A DNA stretch of 64,000 nt from Muricea muricata (lineage: Eukaryota > Cnidaria > Anthozoa > Malacalcyonacea > Plexauridae): positions 1 to 64,000 of the forward strand of contig OY979728.1 in assembly GCA_963855995.1 (NCBI GenBank). The letters are read 5' to 3'. Below are positions 12,701 through 25,905 of the stretch, in pieces. The notes under the pieces are model-generated. The model was not told the DNA's origin. It made no database searches and was given only the letters and a program-made list of their open reading frames with translations. How positions within the stretch are numbered: position 1 is the first letter of the stretch; every line of letters begins with the position of its first letter. Made by a program: the position numbers and the translations under genes.

Positions 12701-15700
12701 GTTAGGGTTATTTTGGGGGTTAATTGACAATAATATTAATGCAAAAAAAATTTTTTTATGCACCTCTAGACTCTTAAATTCAGGTATTGCAAAAAGCGTG
12801 ACGCGATGGTACGTCACGTTTCCGCGGTGTTAATGCACCACAATCTTTGCAAGCAGCAGAGGCTAACGTACATATATACAAACGGTGATTCTATACTATC
12901 GATGGTCGAATTCGAATCTGGAATTCCAGGGTTTTAGCACTCATGGTCTGGGGGCCGCTTCTACCCTCCCCTAACAGTTCGAATTCGGGCCAGGGATGGT
13001 GGATATTAGGCGAAGGCAGTCAATTGGACGTTAATGTTGGCGACAACAACGTCCAATTCCGCCAGGGCGCCAAATGTCCAAAGCCATCTTTTATAACAAT
13101 ACTTGGTCCATTTCACCATGGTTATGCTCTCTTTTTTAAGCGACAATGTTAAATACCGTTTTCAAAGCCATCTTTTATAGCAATACTTGGTCCATTTCAC
13201 CATGGTTATGCTCTCTTTTTAAGCGACAATGTTAAATACCGTTTTCAAACACGGTTTGGTGATTGTTGTGCTGTGTTGTAGTGGTCAAGGTAAATGTCTT
13301 CCATGTCGCAGTTTGTTGTTCGAATCCCGGCGACGTCTATTTTATACTTTTGAGTCAAAGTTTTTTTTTTTGAGTTTTTTTCTTTATAATTAAGGTCAGG
13401 GTTAGTGTTAGGGTTATTTTTGGGGTTGATTGACAATAATATTAATGCAAAAAAAATTTTTTTAAGCACCTCTAGACTCTTAAATTCAGGTATTGCAAAA
13501 AGCGTGACGCGATGGTACGTCACGTTTCCGCGGTGTTAATGCACCACAATCTTTGCAAGCAGCAGAGGCTAACGTACATATATACAAACGGTGATTCTAT
13601 ACTATCGATGGTCGAATTCGAATCTGGAATTCCAGGGTTTTAGCACTTATGGTCTGGGGGCCGCTTCTACCCTCCCCTAACAGTTCGAATTCGGGCCAGG
13701 GATGGTGGACATTAGGCGAAGGCAGTCAATTGGACGTTAATGTTGGCGACAACAACGTCCAATTCCGCCAGGGCGCCAAATGTCCAAAGCCATCTTTTAT
13801 GACAATACTTGGTCCATTTCACCATGGTTATGCTCTCTTTTTTAAGCGACAATGTTAAATACCGTTTTCAAAGCCATCTTTTATAGCAATACTTGGTCCA
13901 TTTCACCATGGTTATGCTCTCTTTTTAAGCGACAATGTTAAATACCGTTTTCAAACACGGTTTGGTGATTGTTGTGCTGTGTCGTAGTGGTCAAGGTAAA
14001 TGTCTTCCATGCCGCAGTTTGGGGTTCGAATATCGGCGACGTCTATTTTATACTTTTGAGTCAAAGTTTTTTTTTTTGAGTTTTTTTCTTTATAATTAAG
14101 GTCAGGGTTAGTGTTAGGGTTATTTTTGGGGTTGATTGACAATAATATTAATGCAAAAAAAATTTTTTTAAGCACCTCTAGACTCTTAAATTCAGGTATT
14201 GCAAAAAGCGTGACGCGATGGTACGTCACGTTTCCGCGGTGTTAATGCACCACAATCTTTGCAAGCAGCAGAGGCTAACGTACATATATACAAACGGTGA
14301 TTCTATACTATCGATGGTCGAATTCGAATCTGGAATTCCAGGGTTTTAGCACTCATGGTCTGGGGGCCGCTTCTACCCTCCCCTAACAGTTCGAATTCGG
14401 GCCAGGGATGGTGGGCATTAGGCGAAGGCAGTCAATTGGACGTTAATGTTGGCGACAACAACGTCCAATTCCGCCAGGGCGCCAAATGTCCAAAGCCATC
14501 TTTTATAACAATACTTGGTCCATTTCACCATGGTTATGCTCTCTTTTTTAAGCGACAATGTTAAATACCGTTTTCAAAGCCATCTTTTATAGCAATACTT
14601 GGTCCATTTCACCATGGTTATGCTCTCTTTTTAAGCGACAATGTTAAATACCCCTTTCAAACACGGTTTGGTGATTGTTGTGCTGTGTTGTAGTGGTCAA
14701 GGTAAATGTCTTCCATGTCGCAGTTTGGGGTTCGAATCCCGGCGACGTCTATTTTATACTTTTGAGTCAAAGTTTTTTTTTTTGAGTTTTTTTCTTTATA
14801 ATTAAGGTCAGGGTTAGTGTTAGGGTTATTTTTGGGGTTGATTGACAATAATATTAATGCAAAAAAAATTTTTTTAAGCCCCTCTAGACTCTTAAATTCA
14901 GGTATTGCAAAAAGCGTGACGCGATGGTACGTCACGTTTCCGCGGTGTTAATGCACCACAATCTTTGCAAGCAGCAGAGGCTAACGTACATATATACAAA
15001 CGGTGATTCTATACTATCGATGGTCGAATTCGAATCTGGAATTCCAGGGTTTTAGCACTCATGGTCTGGGGGCCGCTTCTACCCTCCCCTAACAGTTCGA
15101 ATTCGGGCCAGGGATGGTGGGCATTAGGCGAAGGCAGTCAATTGGACGTTAATGTTGGCGACAACAACGTCCAATTCCGCCAGGGCGCCAAATGTCCAAA
15201 GCCATCTTTTATAACAATACTTGGTGCATTTCACCATGGTTATGCTCTCTTTTTTAAGCGACAATGTTAAATACCGTTTTCAAACACGGTTTGTTGATTG
15301 TTGTGCTGCGTCGTAGTGGTCAAGGTAAATGTCTTCCATGCCGCAGTTTGGGGTTCGAATCCCGGCGACGTCTATTTTATACTTTTGAGTCAAAGTTGTT
15401 TTTTTTTGAGTTTTTTTCTTTATAATTAGGGTCAGGGTTAGTGTTAGGGTTATTTTTGGGGTTAATTGACAATAATATTAATGCAAAAAAAATTTTTTTA
15501 TGCACCTCTAGACTCTTAAATTCAGGTATTGCAAAAAGCGTGACGCGATGGTACGTCACGTTTCCGCGGTGTTAATGCACCACAATCTTTGCAAGCAGCA
15601 GAGGCTAACGTACATATATACAAACGGTGATTCTATACTATCGATGGTCGAATTCGAATCTGGAATTCCAGGGTTTTAGCACTCATGGTCTGGGGGCCGC

Positions 15701-18700
15701 TTCTACCCTCCCCTAACAGTTCGAATTCGGGCCAGGGATGGTGGATATTAGGCGAAGGCAGTCAATTGGACGTTAATGTTGGCGACAACAACGTCCAATT
15801 CCGCCAGGGCGCCAAATGTCCAAAGCCATCTTTTATAACAACACTTGGTCCATTTCACCATGGTTATGCTCTCTTTTTTAAGCGACAATGTTAAATACCG
15901 TTTTCAAAGCCATCTTTTATAGCAATACTTGGTCCATTTCACCATGGTTATGCTCTCTTTTTAAGCGACAATGTTAAATACCGTTTTCAAACACGGTTTG
16001 GTGATTGTTGTGCTGTGTTGTAGTGGTCAAGGTAAATGTCTTCCATGTCGCAGTTTGTTGTTCGAATCCCGGCGACGTCTATTTTATACTTTTGAGTCAA
16101 AGTTTTTTTTTTTGAGTTTTTTTCTTTATAATTAAGGTCAGGGTTAGTGTTAGGGTTATTTTTGGGGTTGATTGACAATAATATTAATGCAAAAAAAATT
16201 TTTTTAAGCACCTCTAGACTCTTAAATTCAGGTATTGCAAAAAGCGTGACGCGATGGTACGTCACGTTTCCGCGGTGTTAATGCACCACAATCTTTGCAA
16301 GCAGCAGAGGCTAACGTACATATATACAAACGGTGATTCTATACTATCGATGGTCGAATTCGAATCTGGAATTCCAGGGTTTTAGCACTTATGGTCTGGG
16401 GGCCGCTTCTACCCTCCCCTAACAGTTCGAATTCGGGCCAGGGATGGTGGACATTAGGCGAAGGCAGTCAATTGGACGTTAATGTTGGCGACAACAACGT
16501 CCAATTCCGCCAGGGCGCCAAATGTCCAAAGCCATCTTTTATGACAATACTTGGTCCATTTCACCATGGTTATGCTCTCTTTTTTAAGCGACAATGTTAA
16601 ATACCGTTTTCAAAGCCATCTTTTATAGCAATACTTGGTCCATTTCACCATGGTTATGCTCTCTTTTTTAAGCGACAATGTTAAATACCGTTTTCAAACA
16701 CGGTTTGGTGATTGTTGTGCTGTGTCGTAGTGGTCAAGGTAAATGTCTTCCATGCCGCAGTTTGGGGTTCGAATCCCGGCGACGTCTATTTTATACTTTT
16801 GAGTCAAAGTTTTTTTTTTTTGAGTTTTTTTCTTTATAATTAAGGTCAGGGTTAGTGTTAGGGTTATTTTTGGGGTTGATTGACAATAATATTAATGCAA
16901 AAAAAATTTTTTTAAGCACCTCTAGACTCTTAAATTCAGGTATTGCAAAAAGCGTGACGCGATGGTACGTCACGTTTCCGCGGTGTTAATGCACCACAAT
17001 CTTTGCAAGCAGCAGAGGCTAACGTACATATATACAAACGGTGATTCTATACTATCGATGGTCGAACTCGAATCTGGAATTCCAGGGTTTTAGCACTCAT
17101 GGTCTGGGGGCCGCTTCTACCCTCCCCTAACAGTTCGAATTCGGGCCAGGGATGGTGGGCATTAGGCGAAGGCAGTCAATTGGACGTTAATGTTGGCGAC
17201 AACAACGTCCAATTCCGCCAGGGCGCCAATTGTCCAAAGCCATCTTTTATAACAATACTTGGTGCATTTCACCATGGTTATGCTCTCTTTTTTAAGCGAC
17301 AATGTTAAATACCGTTTTCAAACACGGTTTGTTGATTGTTGTGCTGCGTCGTAGTGGTCAAGGTAAATGTCTTCCATGCCGCAGTTTGGGGTTCGAATCC
17401 CGGCAACGTCTATTTTATACTTTTGAGTCAAAGTTTTTTTTTTTGAGTTTTTTTCTTTATAATTAAGGTCAGGGTTAGTGTTAGGGTTATTTTTGGGGTT
17501 GATTGACAATAATATTAATGCAAAAAAAATTTTTTTAAGCACCTCTAGACTCTTAAATTCAGGTATTGCAAAAAGCGTGACGCGATGGTACGTCACGTTT
17601 CCGCGGTGTTAATGCACCACAATCTTTGCAAGCAGCAGAGGCTAACGTACATATATACAAACGGTGATTCTATACTATCGATGGTCGAATTCGAATCTGG
17701 AATTCCAGGGTTTTAGCACTCATGGTCTGGGGGCCGCTTCTACCCTCCCCTAACAGTTCGAATTCGGGCCAGGGATGGTGGATATTAGGCGAAGGCAGTC
17801 AATTGGACGTTAATGTTGGCGACAACAACGTCCAATTCCGCCAGGGCGCCAAATGTCCAAAGCCATCTTTTATAACAATACTTGGTCCATTTCACCATGG
17901 TTATGCTCTCTTTTTTAAGCGACAATGTTAAATACCGTTTTCAAAGCCATCTTTTATAGCAATACTTGGTCCATTTCACCATGGTTATGCTCTCTTTTTA
18001 AGCGACAATGTTAAATACCGTTTTCAAACACGGTTTGGTGATTGTTGTGCTGTGTTGTAGTGGTGAAGGTAAATGTCTTCCATGTTGCAGTTTGTTGTTC
18101 GAATCCCGGCGACGTCTATTTTATACTTTTGAGTCAAAGTTTTTTTTTTTTGAGTTTTTTTCTTTATAATTAAGGTCAGGGTTAGTGTTAGGGTTATTTT
18201 TGGGGTTGATTGACAATAATATTAATGCAAAAAAAATTTTTTTAAGCACCTCTAGACTCTTAAATTCAGGTATTGCAAAAAGCGTGACGCGATGGTACGT
18301 CACGTTTCCGCGGTGTTAATGCACCACAATCTTTGCAAGCAGCAGAGGCTAACGTACATATATACAAACGGTGATTCTATACTATCGATGGTCGAATTCG
18401 AATCTGGAATTCCAGGGTTTTAGCACTTATGGTCTGGGGGCCGCTTCTACCCTCCTCTAACAGTTCGAATTCGGGCCAGGGATGGTGGACATTAGGCGAA
18501 GGCAGTCAATTGGACGTTAATGTTGGCGACAACAACGTCCAATTCCGCCAGGGCGCCAAATGTCCAAAGCCATCTTTTATAACAATACTTGGTGCATTTC
18601 ACCATGGTTATGCTCTCTTTTTTAAGCGACAATGTTAAATACCGTTTTCAAACACGGTTTGTTGATTGTTGTGCTGCGTCGTAGTGGTCAAGGTAAATGT

Positions 18701-21498
18701 CTTCCATGCCGCAGTTTGGGGTTCGAATCCCGGCGACGTCTATTTTATACTTTTGAGTCAAAGTTGTTTTTTTTTGAGTTTTTTTCTTTATAATTAGGGT
18801 CAGGGTTAGTGTTAGGGTTATTTTTGGGGTTAATTGACAATAATATTAATGCAAAAAAAATTTTTTTATGCACCTCTAGACTCTTAAATTCAGGTATTGC
18901 AAAAAGCGTGACGCGATGGTACGTCACGTTTCCGCGGTGTTAATGCACCACAATCTTTGCAAGCAGTAGAGGCTAACGTACATATATACAAACGGTGATT
19001 CTATACTATCGATGGTCGAATTCGAATCTGGAATTCCAGGGTTTTAGCACTCATGGTCTGGGGGCCGCTTCTACCCTCCCCTAACAGTTCGAATTCGGGC
19101 CAGGGATGGTGGATATTAGGCGAAGGCAGTCAATTGGACGTTAATGTTGGCGACAACAACGTCCAATTCCGCCAGGGCGCCAAATGTCCAAAGCCATCTT
19201 TTATAACAATACTTGGTCCATTTCACCATGGTTATGCTCTCTTTTTTAAGCGACAATGTTAAATACCGTTTTCAAAGCCATCTTTTATAGCAATACTTGG
19301 TCCATTTCACCATGGTTATGCTCTCTTTTTAAGCGACAATGTTAAATACCGTTTTCAAACACGGTTTGGTGATTGTTGTGCTGTGTTGTAGTGGTCAAGG
19401 TAAATGTCTTCCATGTCGCAGTTTTTTGTTCGAATTCCGGCGACGTCTATTTTATACTTTTGAGTCAAAGTTTTTTTTTTTGAGTTTTTTTCTTTATAAT
19501 TAAGGTCAGGGTTAGTGTTAGGGTTATTTTTGGGGTTGATTGACAATAATATTAATGCAAAAAAAATTTTTTTAAGCACCTCTAGACTCTTAAATTCAGG
19601 TATTGCAAAAAGCGTGACGCGATGGTACGTCACGTTTCCGCGGTGTTAATGCACCACAATCTTTGCAAGCAGCAGAGGCTAACGTACATATATACAAACG
19701 GTGATTCTATACTATCGATGGTCGAATTCGAATCTGGAATTCCAGGGTTTTAGCACTCATGGTCTGGGGGCCGCTTCTACCCTCCCCTAACAGTTCGAAT
19801 TCGGGCCAGGGATGGTGGACATTAGGCGAAGGCGGTCAATTGGACGTTAATGTTGGCGACAACAACGTCCAATTCCGCCAGGGCGCCAAATGTCCAAAGC
19901 CATCTTTTATGACAATACTTGGTCCATTTCACCATGGTTATGCTCTCTTTTTTAAGCGACAATGTTAAATACCGTTTTCAAAGCCATCTTTTATAGCAAT
20001 ACTTGGTCCATTTCACCATTGTTATGCTCTCTTTTTTAAGCGACAATGTTAAATACCGTTTTCAAACACGGTTTGGTGATTGTTGTGCTGTGTCGTAGTG
20101 GTCAAGGTAAATGTCTTCCATGCCGCAGTTTGGGGTTCGAATCCCGGCGACGTCTATTTTATACTTTTGAGTCAAAGTTTTTTTTTTTGAGTTTTTTTCT
20201 TTATAATTAAGGTCAGGGTTAGTGTTAGGGTTATTTTTGGGGTTGATTGACAATAATATTAATGCAAAAAAAATTTTTTTAAGCACCTCTAGACTCTTAA
20301 ATTCAGGTATTGCAAAAAGCGTGACGCGATGGTACGTCACGTTTCCGCGGTGTTAATGCATCTTTGCAAGCAGCAGAGGCTAACGTACATATATACAAAC
20401 GGTGATTCTATACTATCGATGGTCGAATTCGAATCTGGAATTCCAGGGTTTTAGCACTTATGGTCTGGGGGCCGCTTCTACCCTCCCCTAACAGTTCGAA
20501 TTCGGGCCAGGGATGGTGGACATTAGGCGAAGGCAGTCAATTGGACGTTAATGTTGGCGACAACAACGTCCAATTCCGCCAGGGCGCCAAATGTCCAAAG
20601 CCATCTTTTATGACAATACTTGGTCCATTTCACCATGGTTATGCTCTCTTTTTTAAGCGACAATGTTAAATACCGTTTTCAAAGCCATCTTTTATAGCAA
20701 TACTTGGTCCATTTCACCATTGTTATGCTCTCTTTTTTAAGCGACAATGTTAAATACCGTTTTCAAACACGGTTTGTTGATTGTTGTGCTGTGTCGTAGT
20801 GGTCAAGGTAAATGTCTTCCATGCCGCAGTTTGGGGTTCGAATCCCGGCGACGTCTATTTTATACTTTTGAGTCAAAGTTGTTTTTTTTTGAGTTTTTTT
20901 CTTTATAATTAGGGTCAGGGTTAGTGTTAGGGTTATTTTTGGGGTTAATTGACAATAATATTAATGCAAAAAAAATTTTTTTATGCACCTCTAGACTCTT
21001 AAATTCAGGTATTGCAAAAAGCGTGACGCCATGGTACGTCACGTTTCCGCGGTGTTAATGCACCACAATCTTTGCAAGCAGCAGAGGCTAACGTACATAT
21101 ATACAAACGGTGATTCTATACTATCGATGGTCTTATTCGAATCTGGAATCCCAGGGTTTTAGCACTTACGGTCTGGGGGCCGCCCCCACCCTCCCCTAAC
21201 AGTTCGAATTCGGGCCAGGGATGGTGGATGTTAGGCGAAGGCAGTCAATTGGACGTAAATGTCGGCGACAACAACGCCCAATCCTGTCAGGGCGCCAAAT
21301 GCCCAAAGCCATCTTTTATAACAATACTTGGTCTATTTCACCATGGTTATGCTCTCTTTTTTAAGCGACAATGTTAAATACCGTTTTCAAAGCCATCTTT
21401 TATAGCAATACTTGGTCCATTTAACCATGGTTATGCTATCTTTTTTAAGCGACAATGTTAAATACCGTTTTCAAACACGGCTTGTTGATTGTTGTGCT

Positions 21499-21562
21499 GT
21501 GTCGTAGTGGTCAAGGTAAATGTCTTCCATGCCGCAGTTTGGGGTTCGAATCCCGGCGACGT
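21499..21562 (+). other. tRNA-like segment, last copy of the array
   Basis: Same structure as the copy at 593-656, with GTGTCG in place of GCGTCG at the 5' end and an intact GGTTCGAATCC B-box. It lies in the diverged terminal unit, immediately before the sequence becomes unique. Confidence 0.55.
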
Positions 21563-21590
21563 CTATTTTATACATATGAGTCAAAGTTTG

Positions 21591-22457
21591 TTTTTTTTAG
21601 CACTAAAAGTGCTAAGTGTTACTCCTAGATCCACCTGGATTATGTATGTTACATCATTTTGTAAAAAAGATGGTATAGTATATAACCCTCAAATAATATA
21701 AATAAAGTTAACTGCTATAATAGTATCCATTGTTAAGTATTAAGAAAGGGATTTGAAATACAATATGTGTTTTCTAAACTGTTCCTTTTGTTTTAAATTT
21801 TGGGGCAAAAGTTTTTAATTATGAACGAGAATTCGTCTTATCTAGGTGATCTGAAAACACCGAAAAGTACTGGCACTAGTTGTCAAATAGAAATCCATTT
21901 TATATTTTTTACTGAACATAATAACAAAGTTTCAACAAGTTTTATGAAGGAAAATAAAGGATATAAGTTATTAAAAACAGCAATTGCAAAATGGTGGCTA
22001 GTTCCAGGCCGTTTATTCACGGTCAGATCAACTGGATGATTATGCTGATATATTTCGTGATGCGTGTCGTGGAATAATTAGCGAAATCGTAAAATATTGA
22101 ATTTGAGAATTTTGGAAATTATGTGTTGAACTTTTGAGTTAAAAAATTGCACTATAATATTATGCAGTCGCACGATGATGCGGTTATGGCAACGAATGAC
22201 GATGCATCTATTTGTAAAAGGTATCCTCAACTATTTTGTTAGATGGTAGTATCCAAAATTAGTTGACAAATTTTGAGAATATTATGGCATATTTAATAAT
22301 GGTAACACAGAAACATGTGTTACTGGTTCTTCGGTTTGGGTTTTACTTGAAATGTATTTTGTAAAACATGTGTTCAGTGCTCAAGCCCCACTTTATTACG
22401 AGAGATGACTTATTTAGTCAATTGGATTAAGTTTAGTGGTTTTGAGACATGTCAAGG
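21591..22457. other. Unique sequence right of the satellite, no gene seen
   Basis: AT-rich unique sequence. Short open stretches at 21489-21701 and 21800-22039 have no recognisable domain, and the first begins inside satellite DNA. No splice-bounded conserved exon was found on either strand. Confidence 0.5.
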
Positions 22458-22459
22458 TA

Positions 22460-24191
22460 GCGTAATGCGGGGCAAAACGAGACAGTGGGGCTAAATGAGA
22501 CACTTTGGCTTAAATGAATATAGCGAGTGATCTACCGCTATTTGCCTAATAAGGAATTGCGGGCTCATTCGTGATGCTTCTTGGCTTGTTTTGAAAGTTA
22601 TTACAAATCAAAGGCTAATTTCTGACGAGAATTATCCTGAATTTTGTGAGTGACATTGGATCCTGTCTGGTTAAATTAAGGTACATTATTATTTTATATT
22701 TTAAATAGTATTTCTTTTCTCTCGCAGGTCGTAACGATCGAATAAAACCTTATTTATTTAAGAGGCATTAGCATCTGCCCTTTCATGTCAGATGTATATT
22801 TTGTTAATGTTGACTGTAATTTTTCGCATTGGACGACTTTTAATTCACTCAGGCAGTTGGGGCAAAATGAGACAAGCCTACAGCCTTTTAAGTTTGTATA
22901 CTTATGTGAACCTTTTCGTTTGTCGTTATCTGTTGTGTTTACTAAATGATTCTGCACAACAGCACAATATTAATGTTGTCTCAATAAAGCAAAGTCACCA
23001 ATTCTTTATGGATTTATTGCCAGTGTAACATGTAAATAGGTCACCAAATTCTGGTGTGATACCAGTTACACATCATCCAATTCAAGTTGTGTGAAATTTT
23101 GCCTACAGTAGAAATGTTGCACCAATGGTCATTAGTATATGACTTTACTGCAAAATAAGCAATATTAACAACAATTTTAAATTTGGCTGCAAACTCATTG
23201 GTCATGATTTTTTGCCGATCAACCCAAAGGACAACCCTGATCTGTCATTTCGAAAACCACTTGTGACTGATGTATATAGTGTGAATAAAACGCCTGTCCA
23301 CTGTATTATAATACTGGTGCAACTGTGTTAAATAAGCTGTCTGTGAGTAGCTTATAAATACTCAAATGTTGTGAAAATAGTTTAATAAGTGTACATATGT
23401 CAGTGACAGTTATAGTCTCGAAGATGTTATAAAGCGGCATGTCTCTTGTTAGCGACCAGTGGTAGACATGGTCGAACAACCATAATATTATTCTATTTGT
23501 ATTCAGTGACATGTGTCAGTGGTGTTAAGTTTGTCCCACCAGTGATGAACTTGAAAGAAAAAACAAGTCTGCTTTGATCGACCATGCTTCAGACCCTGCT
23601 GGCCTCTGTTCTCCAACAAGTGAATAGACTATGACTGGTTTCTGATGTTTCATCAACATTTTGTCATCCAACCCTAGCCTGCAAAATGTTCCCAAGATCT
23701 GACACTGAGCATGTGCAAGATATACCAAATGTCATGTGTGTGATGTGTTCTGGTCCAAGTCTGCTGCAGGCAAGGAGTGAGATAAATGCTCCTTGTTTGA
23801 ACATTATGGTAACAGGAAAACTGTCAATCCATGGTAGTCATCTGAAATGCAACCTGTGATTTGTTTATATATTAAGAAACTGATAGTTAATGTATTGTTA
23901 CATTTAGTTAAATCATTTGATTAAAAATTTTTTTATTTTTGAACATTTTTGTAGCATTTTATTTGCCTGTCTCATTTTGCCCCACATGCTGGGGCAAAAT
24001 GAGACAATAATGACTTGTTGTTTTTGTTCTCATAACACGACAGCCGTGTCTCCAAAAGAGTTTTTCTTCTCTGTATTGCTAGTCATGAGTCTATTTAACA
24101 TATTCATTATGAAAAAAGTACTTGATTTTGCTTTCATGCTTTTTTATAGCAAGTGAAATCCTTAAGTGTCTCGTTTTGCCCCGCATTACGC
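22460..24191. mobile_element. Terminal-inverted-repeat DNA transposon, TA target site, non-autonomous
   Basis: The left end reads GCGTAATGCGGGGCAAAACG (22460 on) and the right end is its reverse complement, CCCCGCATTACGC, ending at 24191. Pairing covers about 26 bp and extends into AGACA/TGTCT. TA dinucleotides (22458-22459 and 24192-24193) flank both ends as the target duplication, which fits the Tc1/mariner-pogo group. Variants of the terminal motif (GGGGCAAAATGAGACA) recur inside, near 22859, 23976 and 23991. No open frame longer than about 80 codons and no transposase domain is visible in its 1.73 kb, so it would need a transposase from elsewhere. Superfamily is inferred from the TA duplication only. 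Confidence 0.75.
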
Positions 24192-24234
24192 TACTGAAGT
24201 CTGAAACTAAGCCAAGATACCCATAGTCCATAGA

Positions 24235-24386
24235 CAGTGGTGAAGCCAGCCTGACATTTGGTCATGCAAATGCAAATTTTTCAGTGTTTATAAACCGTAT
24301 AAGGAATTAATTCCTGAAGAAATGATTAATGATAATGATTTAAATTTGCATAGCATGACCAAATTGACAGGCTGGCTTCGCTACTG
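24235..24386. mobile_element. hAT-type MITE, 152 bp
   Basis: The left end starts CAGTGGTGAAGCCAGCCTG and the right end is CAGGCTGGCTTCGCTACTG, a near-perfect inverted repeat extending over about 40 bp through GGTCATGCAAAT-like sequence. The flanks are TCCATAGA on the left and CCCATAGA on the right, an 8-bp target duplication with one mismatch. CAGTGG-type termini and 8-bp duplications are the signature of hAT transposons. There is no coding capacity. Confidence 0.8.
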
Positions 24387-25265
24387 CCCATAGAACATAG
24401 ATGAAACTTCGCAAACTTATTAAAATTTGTTTTTAGTTGCAAAACTATTTTTGCGAAGAAGACTTATTCAGTTATTTGTGCAAGGTTTCAAATTATTTCA
24501 CAACATAATGTGATGTATGTTACATTATAGACTTGGCACAAGTTTCCGGCAACTGTTCAGGCAACACGGGCATAATTGTATTGGGGACAGGACAGAGTTA
24601 ATTGGGAAGGGGTGTACACTTGCATCCCAGCTCACGAATGTCTTTTGAAGTCAACTCTAATCACAGCGGATTTCAAAAGGCATTTGTTTGGGCAGAACAT
24701 GGTATGAATATGCACCCCTCTGCCAATAACATTCAACTGGGTGAATGAAAAAGCCTGAACAAATCTGGAATTGCTCTCTTCTTTGCAAAATGCCTCGATT
24801 TTTTTATTGAAATGGAGTGTTTGTGTGCTTATAATGTAGAATAAACAGAAAAATTAAGAAATTTAAAACTTCAAAACCTGGAGTCTTGCAGGAAGTTAAA
24901 TATGGCTTGTGTGCAAAACTTTAATGCTTAAAAGTAATGTTGTGCACAAGCCATTTTTAATGTGTTTGAATACACACCCCCTGGGTTGTAAGCATTTAAA
25001 TTTCAGATTTTTTCATTCATTCTACAACATAAGTACCCAAGCAATCTCTATATTAAAAAAACTTTATAATTATATATATTTCAGGGGTTTTTTGGGGCAT
25101 TGAGTGTGATTAGTCTTTATGAGAATTTTTTTTATCAGCCTGTAGCTGTGTCCCTGCTTGTGGAAACTGTAAGGAAAACAGACTTTGAGAATGTCTACCT
25201 CATGTTGCCAGAATGAGTCAAGATCTCCATTGTCCACTTGGTTAGATTTTCTATATAATTTTCAG
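24387..25265. other. Non-coding stretch, one hairpin
   Basis: No conserved exon was recognised. The only structure I see is an inverted repeat at about 24903-24953, where ATGGCTTGTG..GCA pairs with TGCACAAGCCAT around a ~26-base loop. Confidence 0.45.
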
Positions 25266-25886
25266 TTCAGTTGGGATATTGACAAGATTACCGTACATCC
25301 AACATTTTGTTAAGACTGTTGAAAGAAAGGCACCCGAGATTAACAGAGGTTTGTTAGTAATTTGATTCCTAACTATACATCATATCATTGGCTGATAGAA
25401 TTGTCTGTTCTCGATAGAAATATTTCAATATTTTGAAACAAGATAGATTGCACAGGCACCAAGAGGACAAGCAATTCGTCTTATTGATTTTCTATCTTGA
25501 ACTTAGTTCTAAGAACTATATAGTTCTAATTTGTATATTCCATGAAGCAGTTTGTTGATGTGTGATTCAGATTTGTCATCTTAATTTTCCTCAGGTTATT
25601 ATTCTCATGTGAAAGGAATGGAAACTATCTCACTGCAGTTTCTTGAGTTCACCGACAACAATTGTCAAGTCATAAACCTTGGATCTGGCTTTGATACTCG
25701 TTATTGGCAACTGAAGGTATTAGTTTCCACAGCCAGGCCTCACTCAAAATATGTCCTCAGCTCTTTAATCTATTAATTGATTGATTACTATTTGATGTTT
25801 TGAGGAAGATTGTCACTCTCCAAAGATGTTTTATGAAGTTGATTTTGGAGCCAAATTTTGCGTCAAAATTTTATATAAGTTATAAT
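25266..25886 (+). pseudogene. Leucine carboxyl methyltransferase (LCMT) fragment, decayed
   Basis: LCMT enzymes methylate the C-terminal leucine of the PP2A catalytic subunit using S-adenosylmethionine. Three pieces match. Exon 25271-25348 carries PYIQHFVKTVERKAPEINR and ends in a GT donor. Exon 25595-25716, after TTTTCCTCAG, carries GYYSHVKGMETISLQFLEF and the SAM-binding core VINLGSGFDTRYWQLK, then GT. A third, starting about 25808 after TTTTGAG, reads EDCHSPKMFYEVDFGAK before a stop at 25884-25886. The first exon has TGA (25280-25282) where the family has Trp, then a frameshift between GAT and CCG (about 25289). Exon phases join correctly, so this is an unprocessed copy. The 5' exon and the C-terminal ~200 residues are absent; a zinc-finger remnant follows at once. 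LCMT1 is the better family match, but LCMT2 cannot be excluded. Confidence 0.8.
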
Positions 25887-25905
25887 AAGCTATAAGTGGA
25901 TAAAG

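Larger units (their letters stand above)
1..21590. repeat. Satellite array, 32 units of ~624 or ~707 bp
   Basis: Thirty-two copies of one unit follow head to tail; the landmark ATGGTCTGGGGGC recurs at 260, 970, 1594, 2301, 2925, 3549 and so on to about 21168. Spacing is either 623-624 or 706-708 bp. The long form carries one extra ~83-bp module (the segment from AAGCCATCTTTTATA to TACCGTTTTCA, present once in short units and twice in long ones). Interior units differ by only a few bases. Each unit holds, in order, a telomere-like run (TTAGGGTCAGGGTTAGTG), an A8T7 tract, GTGACG..CGTCAC inverted repeats, a region open in one frame for 69 codons, the 83-bp module and a tRNA-like segment with a B-box. 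Unit 31 has a small deletion near 20360. The array starts before or at the left edge and ends in a diverged unit at about 21,590. The open frames persist because the DNA is nearly identical; I do not call them genes. Confidence 0.97.

Noticed and set aside
202..20669. 69-92 codon open frames repeated on both strands of the satellite
   Set aside because: They are identical because the DNA is; they have no domain, overlap on opposite strands, and indels and stops in edge units change them freely.
23525..23728. Transposase in the TA-flanked element
   Set aside because: The best minus-strand frame is 67 codons with no DDE or helix-turn-helix motif that I can recognise.
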